A DNA stretch of 64,000 bases from Acidobacteriota bacterium (GTDB lineage: Bacteria; Acidobacteriota; Thermoanaerobaculia; Multivoradales; J023), in contig JAJCXO010000253.1 in NCBI GenBank assembly GCA_029263395.1, positions 1-64,000 on the forward strand, given 5' to 3'. A program made the position numbers and the translations under genes. Below are positions 47,957 through 56,735 of the stretch, one piece after another (position 1 is the first letter of the stretch; each line of letters begins with the position of its first letter). Under the pieces are notes generated by a model. That model did no database searches. It saw only the letters and a program-made list of their open reading frames with translations, and was not told where the DNA came from.

Positions 47957-48982
47957 TCAGCTAGATGCTGGAGTCCACGCCACCCAATGCGCCGCCCCGC
48001 CTGCGTCGGCAAGCGGATCGATGGCATCACCGAAGCGGACGAAGGGCAGGCTTGGTGGGAAGCTGTGTTTAGGAAAGATCGCTTCGGTGACCCTGCCGAG
48101 TTTCACTTTGAGTGATGCCTCGCGAAACATTCCGACGAAGGTCCGATAGGCGAGTTTCATGCGATCACGCATTTCCCTACTGGCGGCGTGACACAACGGT
48201 TTGGGTGAGCGTTTGTGGTGGACGGAACGAGCGAAGGGATCCTGGTTACGGATGGCGTCCATCCCCAAGGGTTCGATGCCCAACTCGGCGCGCTGCGCCG
48301 CCGCCTCAGCTTCGATCTCGACGACCATCTCGGTCACGATTTTGCGACGGCTGGCAAGGGGTAGATCTTTCCAACAAGGCAGCGGTGCGAGCTGGACGGC
48401 ATAGTGTTGCATGAAGGCGCCGCGATCAATGGCTTCGATAGTGGCGCCGCGGCGGGCTGCCCGCCGTGCTGCTTGTCGTTGCGCTTCATATTCTTTGGAA
48501 CGAGCGTACCAGACGCCTTGCATCGGTTTGCCATCCATCAAGGCCCCGCCGCAGTGAAGGCCTTCCCAGTCGCGAACGCTGGCGACCAGGAATTCTTTGA
48601 CGGTGTTGCTGAGAACGTAGCGCAGGCGGCCGATCAGGGCTTCGGACTCGGGGCTGATGGGGATGAGGTGGTATCTCTCGCGCCAGAAGGAGCCGCGCCA
48701 GCCGATGATGCGACCGGCTTCACGAGCCAGGTTGCTGTTGACGAAGCCCATGAACTTGGCGAGTTGTTCAGCGTCCTCAGGGGTCAAAATCATGTGGTAG
48801 TGGCTCGAGGTTGCAACCACCGCATGAATCTTGACGGGATGCTTTTCCTGGGCCCGACCAAGGATGCCGACGAAGATGCGTCGGAACTGGTTGGTGACGG
48901 GCAGCATGTAGAAGCCGCAGACGGTTGAGGTGGAGACTTCGACGCTCCATCCAGGTGGGATGTATCTTGGTCCTCGTGACAT
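47957..48982 (-). CDS. Y1-type (REP-associated) tyrosine transposase
   Basis: 341 residues. It carries the HUH signature as His61-Tyr62-His63 in TSSHYHMILTPED, the conserved WRGSFWRERY, and the likely catalytic Tyr122 in LRYVLSNTVKEF. The region after residue 150 is long and basic and contains two short helical stretches. These features place it in the RAYT group of IS200/IS605-related Y1 proteins, which nick and join single-stranded DNA at palindromic ends. It looks intact. No close IS-type ends are visible, but the 850 bp upstream of its start is dense in short repeats, and MITE copies lie 7.1 kb to its left and 0.9 kb to its right. Confidence 0.85.
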   Translation of the reverse strand: MSRGPRYIPPGWSVEVSTSTVCGFYMLPVTNQFRRIFVGILGRAQEKHPVKIHAVVATSSHYHMILTPEDAEQLAKFMGFVNSNLAREAGRIIGWRGSFWRERYHLIPISPESEALIGRLRYVLSNTVKEFLVASVRDWEGLHCGGALMDGKPMQGVWYARSKEYEAQRQAARRAARRGATIEAIDRGAFMQHYAVQLAPLPCWKDLPLASRRKIVTEMVVEIEAEAAAQRAELGIEPLGMDAIRNQDPFARSVHHKRSPKPLCHAASREMRDRMKLAYRTFVGMFREASLKVKLGRVTEAIFPKHSFPPSLPFVRFGDAIDPLADAGGAAHWVAWTPASS

Positions 48983-49265
48983 AGGGTGTTCTCCCGAAAG
49001 TCAGCGCCTTGGAGTGCGAGGGAGCCTCCGCGGCCACGCGCCGCGTACGGCCTCTCGCCTTTTGGAGCTGGTTTCTCGAGACATCGAGGGGAGGCGACGG
49101 TTGGCCGCAAGCGCACTCGGTGCCTACACCCCTACAAAGACGGAAAAGGGCTCTCCGATCTTTTGGGTGAGGCGAAGATTGTTATCGCCGACCGGTTATC
49201 GCCGACCGAAACGGACCGAAACGGCTGGCACACTGCGATCGCACTCTGTGATCGGCCTCTGTTAT

Positions 49266-49324
49266 CGACACCGTAACCGACACGGCAGGCACCGGCACCG
49301 ACACCGTGACCGACACGGCAGGCA
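49266..49324. repeat. 26-bp direct repeat, two copies
   Basis: CGACACCGTRACCGACACGG followed by CAGGCA occurs at 49266-49291 and 49299-49324. A degenerate third copy (TGTGACCGACACGGCCGGCA) lies at about 49851-49870, just before MITE copy 2. All lie upstream of the transposase gene. Confidence 0.7.
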
Positions 49325-49362
49325 TTGCAGCACCGTGGCATTGCACCTGGGCATCGTGCGCA

Positions 49363-49436
49363 CGGTGACGCTGGTGACGGTGACGGTGACGGTGACGTCG
49401 GTGACGGTGACGGTGACGGTGACGGTGAGCGTCACC
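49363..49436. repeat. GTGACG hexamer microsatellite
   Basis: About eleven hexamer units of GTGACG with small interruptions, for example GTGACGCTG and GTGACGTCG. It keeps long spurious frames open in several directions. Upstream of the transposase gene. Confidence 0.85.
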
Positions 49437-49522
49437 TTGTGTTCGAGGCGTAATTCGCCCAAATCGGGCGAATTGTGGCCCGTTCTGGGTGATTCGCCGG
49501 AGAAACCCAGAAAACTACACCC

Positions 49523-49740
49523 GGGAGAAGACCTTTCCGTCGTCAAAACTAGGGCTCTCCCGCCGGGAGGACGCCATTCGAACGTCATAAATCACGTCAA
49601 ACGGCGGGAGAACGCCTGTCGTGCATTGGTTCAGGTGGTCCAATGGTGGGAGAAGACCTTTCCGTCGTCACAACACGTCTCCTGGTGGGGTCGGGGCGCG
49701 AGTTGAAAGGCTGGAGAGGTCTTGTCCCGCCGGCAGGGCG
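49523..49740. repeat. Short interspersed repeats, GGGAGAAGACCTTTCCGTCG-type, four or five copies
   Basis: Identical 23-base copies start at 49523 and 49648. Degenerate copies start near 49565 (GGGAGGACGCC), 49605 (GGGAGAACGCC) and 49714 (GGAGAGGTC). Spacing between the first four is about 40-43 bases. They resemble a decayed array of REP-like units beside the transposase gene, but a conserved hairpin is not clear. Confidence 0.5.
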
Positions 49741-49869
49741 CGAGTTGGGGCTAAGGGATGGCTAGCTACCGCCGCTTTCGGAGGTGTTGAGGCCGACGAC
49801 AGGTCTTCGGCTGACGGTGGGTTCCATTCCGAAGCCCTGTGACCGACACTGTGACCGACACGGCCGGCA

Positions 49870-50090
49870 CCCAAGCCCGCATCTAAGAACGCATCAAGAG
49901 CTCGGTCGGTCTTGTGGGCTGCGCCGCAGCTCCGGAAACTCGCCGGATCGCTCTCAGTATGCCCAAGCTGTTTGGGTGCCAACGGATACGAGATGCAATC
50001 AGGTGCGAAGCTCAAACACGCTCGCTGCTTGCTCGCTCCACAAGACCTCCCTCCCCGGGGCCAAATGGCAAACGGAACAGGATCTAGCCA
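49870..50090 (+). mobile_element. MITE-like element, copy 2
   Basis: About 220 bp. Shares with the other copies CTCGGTCGGTCTTGTGGGCT, GCTGCGCCGCAGC (a perfect small palindrome), CTCGCCGGATC, CAGGTGCGAAGCTCAAACAC, GCTCGCTGCTTGCTCGC and GACCTCCCTCCCCG. The right end is decayed (AACAGGATCTAGCCAG) and the left inverted repeat is not recognisable. It ends 26 bp after the stop of the ClpX-zinc-finger gene. Confidence 0.78.
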
Positions 50091-50115
50091 GCCATCGGCC
50101 TCGATCGGCTGCGGC

Positions 50116-50295
50116 TCAGGGATCGGCAGGGGTCTCGGGCTGCCATAGACGATGCTCCGCCAGGATGTCATTGCAGATCGCGACACAGTCGCCGCAGATG
50201 TAGACCTTCGGACCAGCGATCAGTCGGCTGATCTCCTGCTGCGTCTTGTGACAGAACGAGCACTTCATGGACTTGTTGGCAACGTTGTAGATCAT
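50116..50295 (-). CDS. Stand-alone ClpX-type C4 zinc-finger protein
   Basis: 59 residues from the ATG at 50295, which has AGGAGGA immediately upstream; the longer frame above it overlaps the membrane-protein gene and is not supported. Almost the whole protein is a ClpX zinc-binding domain: MKCSFCHKTQQEISRLIAGP and YICGDCVAICNDIL give C-x2-C and C-x2-C. In ClpX this domain dimerises and binds adaptors and substrates. Here the AAA+ part is absent. It ends an operon after an ECF sigma factor and a membrane protein, with 17 bp to the preceding stop. A role as adaptor or decoy for ClpXP is a hypothesis. Confidence 0.85.
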   Translation of the reverse strand: MIYNVANKSMKCSFCHKTQQEISRLIAGPKVYICGDCVAICNDILAEHRLWQPETPADP

Positions 50296-50312
50296 GTCTC
50301 CTCCTGAGTTCA

Positions 50313-50852
50313 TCAAGCAGCCAAACGGGTCTTGGAGTCGAGGGCCTGCAGGCTGTTGCGAAGTTGCAACAAGGTGTTGTGGTGACGCACAGCACGAAGA
50401 TGCATGCCATAGGCGAAACCGAACAGCACCAGGCCACAACCGCCCGCCAGTAGCCCTCCCAGCATCGCACTCTGAGCCAACCCGACCACCGCTGAACCGA
50501 CAGCAAATAGGGCGCAGAAGATCATCCCCAACCGCGCCGAGATTACCTGCTGTCGGGCATACAGCACTCGACGCTGGGTCAGCACCCAAACACAGAAGGT
50601 GATCCAACCAGCACCGATTGCGCACAACGCTCCAAACGCTATCTGGGTCCGCGGGGGTAAGCCGGGTTCAGTCAGCCACAACGAACCGACAACGACGACC
50701 ATCGCGGTCGACAGCAACAACAGCAGCACATAAGGCAGGCGTGATGCCATCGACAACTCGTCGCGCAGCAACTGCTGAACAGCTTGGACATTGAACGGTC
50801 TCGAGTCAGACTTGCGATCGTCGGACGGTAAAGCGAGGTTGTTGTTGCTCAT
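50313..50852 (-). CDS. Four-helix membrane protein, sigma-factor partner
   Basis: 179 residues. Polar N-terminus of about 38 residues, then four hydrophobic segments (YVLLLLLSTAMVVVVGSLW, IAFGALCAIGAGWITFCVW, LGMIFCALFAVGSAVVGLA, AMLGGLLAGGCGLVLFGFAYGM) and a short basic C-terminal helix. Its ATG overlaps the sigma-factor stop by one base (TGATG), so the two are translationally coupled. By position it may act as an anti-sigma factor, but no zinc-binding or ASD motif is visible. I do not recognise the family. Confidence 0.8.
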   Translation of the reverse strand: MSNNNLALPSDDRKSDSRPFNVQAVQQLLRDELSMASRLPYVLLLLLSTAMVVVVGSLWLTEPGLPPRTQIAFGALCAIGAGWITFCVWVLTQRRVLYARQQVISARLGMIFCALFAVGSAVVGLAQSAMLGGLLAGGCGLVLFGFAYGMHLRAVRHHNTLLQLRNSLQALDSKTRLAA

Positions 50853-51469
50853 CAGCTCACTCCTTCTGGCAGAGTTTCCAAAGTCTTGCGTAATAACCCA
50901 CGAGCACGAAAGAGCCTTGATTTGACGGTCCCAACCGGGATTCCAAGGATCTCCGAAACCTCTGACAACCGGAGCTCTTGGAGATAAAACAAGGTCAAGA
51001 CTTCGCGCTCGATCAGCGGCAACGACGACAAGCCGCGACGGAGGTCTCTGCCGTCTAGATCAACCGCCGAAAGCGTCGATTCGACTTCGACTTGGTCCGG
51101 ATCGACGGCGGCGTCTGGCGGCGCCGCATAACGATCCCGCAGCCGGTCCATCACCACGTTGCGGGCAATGCGATGCATCCATGGCGCCAGTCGCCCACCA
51201 TCCCGCAGGCGCGGCAGGCCACGCAGGATGCGCACCCACACCTCCTGGATCAACTCTTCGGCGATTCCGTGCTCTGGAGCCAGTCGCCGAACGTAGCCCC
51301 ATAACCTGGGATGCCAACATGCAACGAGTTCGTCGAAGGCTTGGATCTCACCCAACTGGCAACGAACCACCAGCAGTTCGTCACGTCTGGTATCGCTAGG
51401 TCTTGGATCGTCAGGTTTTGGATCTTTAGGTCTTGGATCGTTAGGTCTTGGATCGGTACGGTGTTTCAC
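50852..51469 (-). CDS. ECF-family RNA polymerase sigma factor
   Basis: 205 residues. Region 2 is AFDELVACWHPRLWGYVRRL to APWMHRIARNVVMDRLR. Region 4 is LPLIEREVLTLFYLQELRLSEVSEILGIPVGTVKSRLFRARGLL. The first 28 residues are a low-complexity lead of D-P-R-P-x repeats, coded by four 15-bp DNA units. It is coupled to the membrane protein and ClpX-type zinc-finger genes and diverges from nothing nearby; upstream on the same strand lies the lhr stop at 51547. Confidence 0.92.
   Translation of the reverse strand: MKHRTDPRPNDPRPKDPKPDDPRPSDTRRDELLVVRCQLGEIQAFDELVACWHPRLWGYVRRLAPEHGIAEELIQEVWVRILRGLPRLRDGGRLAPWMHRIARNVVMDRLRDRYAAPPDAAVDPDQVEVESTLSAVDLDGRDLRRGLSSLPLIEREVLTLFYLQELRLSEVSEILGIPVGTVKSRLFRARGLLRKTLETLPEGVS
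51395..51454. repeat. Tandem 15-bp repeat, four copies, in the sigma-factor N-terminus
   Basis: Units GCTAGGTCTTGGATC, GTCAGGTTTTGGATC, TTTAGGTCTTGGATC and GTTAGGTCTTGGATC on the plus strand, coding D-P-R/K-P-x on the minus strand. Unit number may vary between strains. Confidence 0.88.
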
Positions 51470-51546
51470 TCTCGACCTCCACTCCTACAGTCGGGAGATC
51501 GACAAAAAGGTTCACGCCAACTACTCAGGCCCACTCCATCGAACTT

Positions 51547-54500
51547 TCAATAGCGTTTCCAGAGTTTGAGCGACCGCGGTTCGCGGGTCACCCGAAAGAT
51601 CTTAGCGAGAGCTCGATGATATGGGCTGCCAACGGCGAGCTCGCCGTTGATCGTTTCGACATCGATCGACGTCAGCGGTTGGGCCTCGCGGGTCAGCAGA
51701 ACCTTGAGGACCGTCAGATAGTCGCCGAGATGAGGATGATCGGCATGGCAATGCACCTCGAGCGTTTTGCCGCGACGCTTCGAGACCAGCACCAACCGAG
51801 CGCCGTGGTACACAAGATGATTCGACGCCAAACGCGACGGCAGCGTGCCTTTCAGCCCCTCGACATCGAGCCCAGCGCACGACGCCGGATCCGCGGCACA
51901 GAGCCAAAAGATCGCATCCTGTGGCAACCCCTGCTGAAGATCGCGAAACGCCGCGTGAGACATGAACTGCAAACCGTACACGCCGTGAAAAAAGTGGCCG
52001 GCCAGTACTTCTCCGGACAACTCCATCAAGCGTAGAGCACGAAACACCCGCGACCATTTGAGAGGAGAGGGTTCGCGCTCCAACAACTGCCTGAAGACGA
52101 CGCCATAACGTTGGAGCAGGACCCGAATACGATCTTTGGCTAGCTCGTCTTGCTCGAGAGCATCCCCCGAGCCTGTCGGTTGCTCGACAGGGAACCACTG
52201 ACCAAAATACGATCGACTCGATTTCCAACGGTCAAATGTCGCCCGGCGCCGCCCCCCCCTTGCTGCCGACCTTACTGCCGAACGCTGCGTGGCGACCTCC
52301 ACCGCCTGAAAGCCGCTTTCTATCCCCTTGCGCACCGCGACGTAGGAGTCATTGGTCACCCGCCCAGTCCAGGCCAGGCGCCACAAATCTTCGCTGACGC
52401 TAGCGGTGGTGCCGCCGCTTCGTGCGCTGAGCTCGGCAAGATCTGCTTTGCCACCCTCCGGGAACAAGCCTGCCAACACCGAGTCCTGGCACTGGACGGG
52501 GGCCCCGTCCTCAGCAGCCGGCTGCTCGATCGACCCGCCATTGGCAGGCTCCATCGGTGAAACGTCGGCAGGTGAAACGTCGGTCGGTGAATCCTCGTCC
52601 GGTGATTCCTCATCCGGTGGAACCTCCGCCGCTTCTACGAACAACTCGAGGTCGGTCGGAAACGCGAACGTCAGACGTGCCTTGCCACAGCCGATCCACG
52701 AAAGATCGGTCTCTTGCATCAACGTATCGAGCCACGAGCGATAATAGGGGTCGAGCCTTGCCGGCAGAATCTCGGACTCCCATACCGCTGCCGGAGCGTT
52801 ATAACCGAAGAGCTTTTCGAGCCGGTCCTGAAGATCTTCAACGCTGGCGCCGCGATCGACGAGCCCTTGATGTGACGCCAGGAAAAGCGGCAATTGATCC
52901 GCCTCGAGTGATTCGAAAACCGGACGTTGGGAGGTCCGTAACCAACGGAGCAAGGTCTCCAGGTTGGCAGCGTCACAGACTTCAACCTTCTCGGAATCAA
53001 CAATCAGCTGGTCAATCACCACCCGCTGAGAGTCTTGCAAATTTTCGAGCAGCTGCCGCAGATCTTGCTGCCCGAACCCAAACACCGCTCGCAGGTAGTC
53101 CGGGGACAACGGGCCGTAAAAGCACACCCATTCCGCAAGTACCTGGATCAGTTGGCTCCAACGATCCTCTTCCACGATCGTTGCCGAAGCTGAAGTGTTC
53201 AGCTCCTCCAGTAGCCGCTGCACCTGTTCGAGACTTTCGTGCGAGAGCCTAGAAGCCTTCTGATCCGGATCCGCTATTGCAGCCAGGGTCACGTCCGCCA
53301 ACTCTAGCCCCAACCCTAAAAGGATGCGGGGCACGCTGTCCAAAGACACCAGGCAAGGTTGCTCGGCGCTCGGCAAACGTAAGCAGGCTGCACGATGCTC
53401 GATACTCTGGCGAATCTCGTCCTCGGAAACGTCATGGTCTCGGGCAACCGCGTGGAAGAGCTGCCCCCACTCTTCCCAGGGCACAACAACCCGTTCGCGC
53501 AGCCAGTCCACCAAGTCACTCCCAGGGCGCGGGGCATAACCCACCGCGATGCGCTGGATCTTGCTGCAGAATTGCTCAACAAGCTGCCGGGGCAAGCGCG
53601 GCCGCAGATGGGATTCGAACACAAGCTCCTTGAGCAAATCCTGCCGTAGATTGGAAACACCGGACGCCTCCGGGGAATCATCGGCGTACATGTGATGATT
53701 GGTGTGACGCCACATCAGATTCGCCGCAAATGGCGATGGTGACTGCGTTCGCACCTCGTGAATCTCGACCTTCCCCTCCTCCACCTGTTGTAGAGACAGC
53801 TTGAGGTTTTCCAAGTCGAACTCGTCTTGCAGGCAGGTGCGCCAGGTCTCGACCAACATCGGGAAGTCGCCGTAGGGTGCCACCGCCTCGAGCAGTTTCT
53901 TCGAACGCTGACGATGCAACCACAGCGGTGTCCGGTTGCGAAAACCGGCCCGTGGCAACAGCAGCGCGGTCGAGGCGTTGACCCGGAAGCGGGAGCCGAA
54001 AAATCCCGTTTGCTCGAGCTGCTGACGCAGCAATGTCTCGAGTTGCTCGGGGACAACCAAGGTCAAAACTTCCCGCGGATCGAAGCCACGTGGCAACCGC
54101 ATCAACACGCAGTCGTCATCTTGGTAGATCTCTAGCGGCTCGCCGTGTCGCTCCTGCCAAGCCGCTCGCAGGGCAATAACCCACGGGCGGTTGACGGTCC
54201 CACCCCAAAACGTGTGGAGAATGACCTGCTCCAGGCTTTCATCCCCCATCGAACCCGACGTATGTTCGATGAGCAAGCGGCGAGGATTGGGTAAACGCTC
54301 GGTCGCCGCTTTTTGTGATCGCAGGAAGTCCAACAGCTCCTGAGCTGCTGCCGGCTCCAGGCAGTAGTCCCGTCGCAGTTCAGTCTCGAGCGCAGGATCC
54401 TCCAATCGCTCTTCGACGGCTGCCAGAAACCGGGCGATCTTCTGCGAGAAGAAATGATCTCGATCCTGGGCATCCGACCGCCAGAATGGGGCCAGGGCAG

Positions 54501-56202
54501 CACCGCGCCGCGCTGGAGCCACCAACACATCATTGTGCGTCACCTTGCGAATCTGCCAGCTCTGCGCACCGAGGGTAAAGGTGTCACCGGTGGAACGCTC
54601 CCAGACGAATTCCTCATCGAGCTCACCGAGCTTGGCCATCGAATCCTCGAGGCGCAACGCGAAGTAGCCGCGATCGGCGATCGTACCGCCAGACATGTAG
54701 AGAATACGCTCGACACCCCGTCGAGCCCGCAAGGTATTGTCGATGCGATCGAACGACGCTCGCGGGCGTAGATCCCGGATCCGACTGTCGGCGTAGCGAC
54801 CCGCCAGCATGTCGACGACAAGGTCCAACTGACGGCGTTTGAGATGATGGTAGGGATAACTCGTACGCAGCGCGGCATGCAAGTCATCGATGTTCCAGGC
54901 CTCGACGACAACCATCGACAAGATCACCTGCGCCAACACATCGAGCGGGGCGATGATCGGCTGCACCGCTTCGATATCTTGGTCCAAGATGCTCTTGGCG
55001 ACTACTGCGGCATCTAGGAAGTCACGACCATGCGTAGGATAAAACACGCCACGGCTGACCTCACCGACGCCGTGGCCAGCGCGTCCGATGCGCTGCACCG
55101 CTGAAGACACGGAACGGGGTGTCTGAATCAGAATCACCTCGTCGAGAGCGCCGACGTCGATACCGAGCTCCAACGAGTTGGTTGCAACAATCGCCTTCAA
55201 TTCGCCGTCTTTGAGCCGCTTCTCCACCACTGCCCGCACTTCGCGGGACAATGAGCCGTGGTGGGAGTAACACAACTCCTCACTGGCGCCTTCGTTGATG
55301 AAGCGCGTCACCTTCTCGGTCATCCGGCGGCTGTTGGCAAACAACAGAGTCGACCGGTTGCGGCGGATCACTTCGCGGAAGTCTTCGCTCAGAGCCTGCC
55401 ACAGCGTCTCGTCCTCGATATCTAGATCGCCGCCCGCGGTCGGGTGGCGCACCCGCACATCGTAGGTTTTGGCGGTTGATGACCGCACCAGCGAGACCTG
55501 CCGTTTGACGTAGCCGACGCCGCCCTCGGTCTGCCGAAGCTCAAAGCCACCGATAAAGTCAGCGATCGTCGCCATCGGTCGAATCGTGGCGGACAAGCCA
55601 ATCCGCTGAAACTCTCCCGAAAGAGGTACCAATCGATCCACGGCGGTGATCAAGTGGGTGCCGCGCTTGGAGGCTGCGACGGCATGGATTTCGTCGAGAA
55701 TCACCGTCCTCAGCCCAGTCAAGAGACTACGGCCGCCCTTGGACGTCAGCAGAATGTTGAGACTTTCCGGAGTGGTGATCAGAATCTCGGGCGGTCGGCG
55801 CAACATACGCTGGCGCACGGATTGTGGTGTATCCCCGCTCCGGGTCAGCACTTGAATACCCGGAGTCTGCTCCCCGGCCGCTCGAAAACACTCGTTCAAC
55901 GCCGCCAACGGCGCCTGCAAGTTCCGCCGAATGTCCGTATTGAGCGCCCGCAGCGGCGACACATACAGCACCCTGACTTGCCCACTGTCCCAGGCACCCG
56001 TGAGCAGCCTGTCCAGCGCCCACAAAAATGCCGTCAGCGTTTTACCGCTGCCGGTTGGCGCCGAGATCAACATGTGATCGCCAGCCGCGATCCGGGGCCA
56101 GGACTGAGTCTGGACATCGGTTGGCTGCCCCACCTCGTCGGCAAACCATTGGCGGACGAGTGGATGGAAATGGCTGAGAGCGTGTTGATCCGAGGCGGTC
56201 AT
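51547..56202 (-). CDS. lhr: Long ATP-dependent helicase of the Lhr family
   Basis: 1551 residues from the ATG at 56202. A longer frame reaches 56571 only because the minisatellite keeps it open, so that extension is rejected. Superfamily 2 motifs: Walker A APTGSGKT (48-55), SPLRALN, TPESLNILL, DEIH (170-173), LFANSRRMTEKV, ATNSLELGIDVG and QRIGRAGHGVG. The Lhr-specific winged-helix and beta-barrel parts follow (RILYMSGGTIADRG, HTFWGGTVNRPW), then a large C-terminal region as in E. coli Lhr, with an acidic insertion (PPDEESPDEDSPTDVSPADV). Lhr proteins translocate 3' to 5' and unwind RNA-DNA hybrids, with roles in DNA repair. Confidence 0.93.
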   Translation of the reverse strand: MTASDQHALSHFHPLVRQWFADEVGQPTDVQTQSWPRIAAGDHMLISAPTGSGKTLTAFLWALDRLLTGAWDSGQVRVLYVSPLRALNTDIRRNLQAPLAALNECFRAAGEQTPGIQVLTRSGDTPQSVRQRMLRRPPEILITTPESLNILLTSKGGRSLLTGLRTVILDEIHAVAASKRGTHLITAVDRLVPLSGEFQRIGLSATIRPMATIADFIGGFELRQTEGGVGYVKRQVSLVRSSTAKTYDVRVRHPTAGGDLDIEDETLWQALSEDFREVIRRNRSTLLFANSRRMTEKVTRFINEGASEELCYSHHGSLSREVRAVVEKRLKDGELKAIVATNSLELGIDVGALDEVILIQTPRSVSSAVQRIGRAGHGVGEVSRGVFYPTHGRDFLDAAVVAKSILDQDIEAVQPIIAPLDVLAQVILSMVVVEAWNIDDLHAALRTSYPYHHLKRRQLDLVVDMLAGRYADSRIRDLRPRASFDRIDNTLRARRGVERILYMSGGTIADRGYFALRLEDSMAKLGELDEEFVWERSTGDTFTLGAQSWQIRKVTHNDVLVAPARRGAALAPFWRSDAQDRDHFFSQKIARFLAAVEERLEDPALETELRRDYCLEPAAAQELLDFLRSQKAATERLPNPRRLLIEHTSGSMGDESLEQVILHTFWGGTVNRPWVIALRAAWQERHGEPLEIYQDDDCVLMRLPRGFDPREVLTLVVPEQLETLLRQQLEQTGFFGSRFRVNASTALLLPRAGFRNRTPLWLHRQRSKKLLEAVAPYGDFPMLVETWRTCLQDEFDLENLKLSLQQVEEGKVEIHEVRTQSPSPFAANLMWRHTNHHMYADDSPEASGVSNLRQDLLKELVFESHLRPRLPRQLVEQFCSKIQRIAVGYAPRPGSDLVDWLRERVVVPWEEWGQLFHAVARDHDVSEDEIRQSIEHRAACLRLPSAEQPCLVSLDSVPRILLGLGLELADVTLAAIADPDQKASRLSHESLEQVQRLLEELNTSASATIVEEDRWSQLIQVLAEWVCFYGPLSPDYLRAVFGFGQQDLRQLLENLQDSQRVVIDQLIVDSEKVEVCDAANLETLLRWLRTSQRPVFESLEADQLPLFLASHQGLVDRGASVEDLQDRLEKLFGYNAPAAVWESEILPARLDPYYRSWLDTLMQETDLSWIGCGKARLTFAFPTDLELFVEAAEVPPDEESPDEDSPTDVSPADVSPMEPANGGSIEQPAAEDGAPVQCQDSVLAGLFPEGGKADLAELSARSGGTTASVSEDLWRLAWTGRVTNDSYVAVRKGIESGFQAVEVATQRSAVRSAARGGRRRATFDRWKSSRSYFGQWFPVEQPTGSGDALEQDELAKDRIRVLLQRYGVVFRQLLEREPSPLKWSRVFRALRLMELSGEVLAGHFFHGVYGLQFMSHAAFRDLQQGLPQDAIFWLCAADPASCAGLDVEGLKGTLPSRLASNHLVYHGARLVLVSKRRGKTLEVHCHADHPHLGDYLTVLKVLLTREAQPLTSIDVETINGELAVGSPYHRALAKIFRVTREPRSLKLWKRY

Positions 56203-56277
56203 GCGGCGGTAGTTTATGCCAGCAAGACCCGATGCTGCATCACGGCGGTGAACAGCAGCTCCGCGCTCAGATTCAAC

Positions 56278-56735
56278 CAAAGCCTCCACAGGCACTGTCG
56301 ACGCAACGATCAGGTTCAGCCAAGCCTCCACAGGCACTGTCGACGTAACGCTCAGATTCAACAAGCCTCCACAGGCACTGTCGACCCAACGCTCAGGTTC
56401 AACCAAGCCTCCACAGGCACTGTTGACGCAACGCTCAGTTGAGCAAAGGCTCCGCATGCATGTTGAGGCGACGGCCCTCCCGAGCAAAGGCTCCACAGGC
56501 ACTGTTGAGGCGACGGGCGTTCCGAGCAAAGCCTCCACACCCAGTGTGGACGCGACGCTCAGTTTGAGCAAAGCTCACACAGGCGCTGCAGACGCGGCGC
56601 TCAGTTTGAACAAAGCCCACACAAGCAGTGTGGGCGCGACGCTCAGTTGAGCAAAGCCCACACAGGCAGTGTGGGCGCGACGTTCAGTTGAGCAGAGCCT
56701 ACACTGGCGATGCCCAGAGGCCCACCGATCAGTTG
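56278..56735. repeat. Minisatellite of 40-43 bp units, about 11 copies
   Basis: Units begin CAAAGCC or CAAGCC at 56278, 56321, 56362, 56404, 56444, 56485, 56527, 56569, 56611, 56652 and 56693. Each has a centre such as CCCACACAGGCAGTGTGGG followed by CGCGACGCTCAGTTGAG. Arms co-vary: TCCACAC/GTGTGGA in unit 7 against CCCACAC/GTGTGGG in units 9 and 10. Left-hand units are more divergent. It fills the gap between lhr and the rhomboid-like gene and just reaches the latter's stop codon. Because the unit is close to 42 bp it leaves several frames open. Confidence 0.92.

Noticed and set aside
48930-49706. Plus-strand ORF of 258 residues
   Set aside because: It overlaps the transposase start region and runs through GTGACG repeats giving T-V-T-V runs; no protein-like pattern.
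49668-50186. Minus-strand ORF of 172 residues
   Set aside because: Most of it is a translation of MITE copy 2 and flanking repeats.
50296-50625. Upstream extension of the ClpX-zinc-finger frame
   Set aside because: It lies antisense-shifted within the membrane-protein gene; the strong AGGAGG site marks the start at 50295.
52557-53252. Plus-strand ORF of 231 residues opposite lhr
   Set aside because: Shadow frame in GC-rich coding DNA with Arg/Pro-rich, domain-free translation.
56203-56571. N-terminal extension of the Lhr frame upstream of 56202
   Set aside because: The extra residues are a translation of the minisatellite; the helicase family begins near MTASDQ and the repeat keeps every 42-bp frame open.
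56423-56650. Small plus-strand ORF of 75 residues
   Set aside because: It is composed only of minisatellite units and has no ribosome site.
56278-56735. CRISPR array
   Set aside because: The whole unit including the supposed spacers is conserved and there are no cas genes, so it is a minisatellite.
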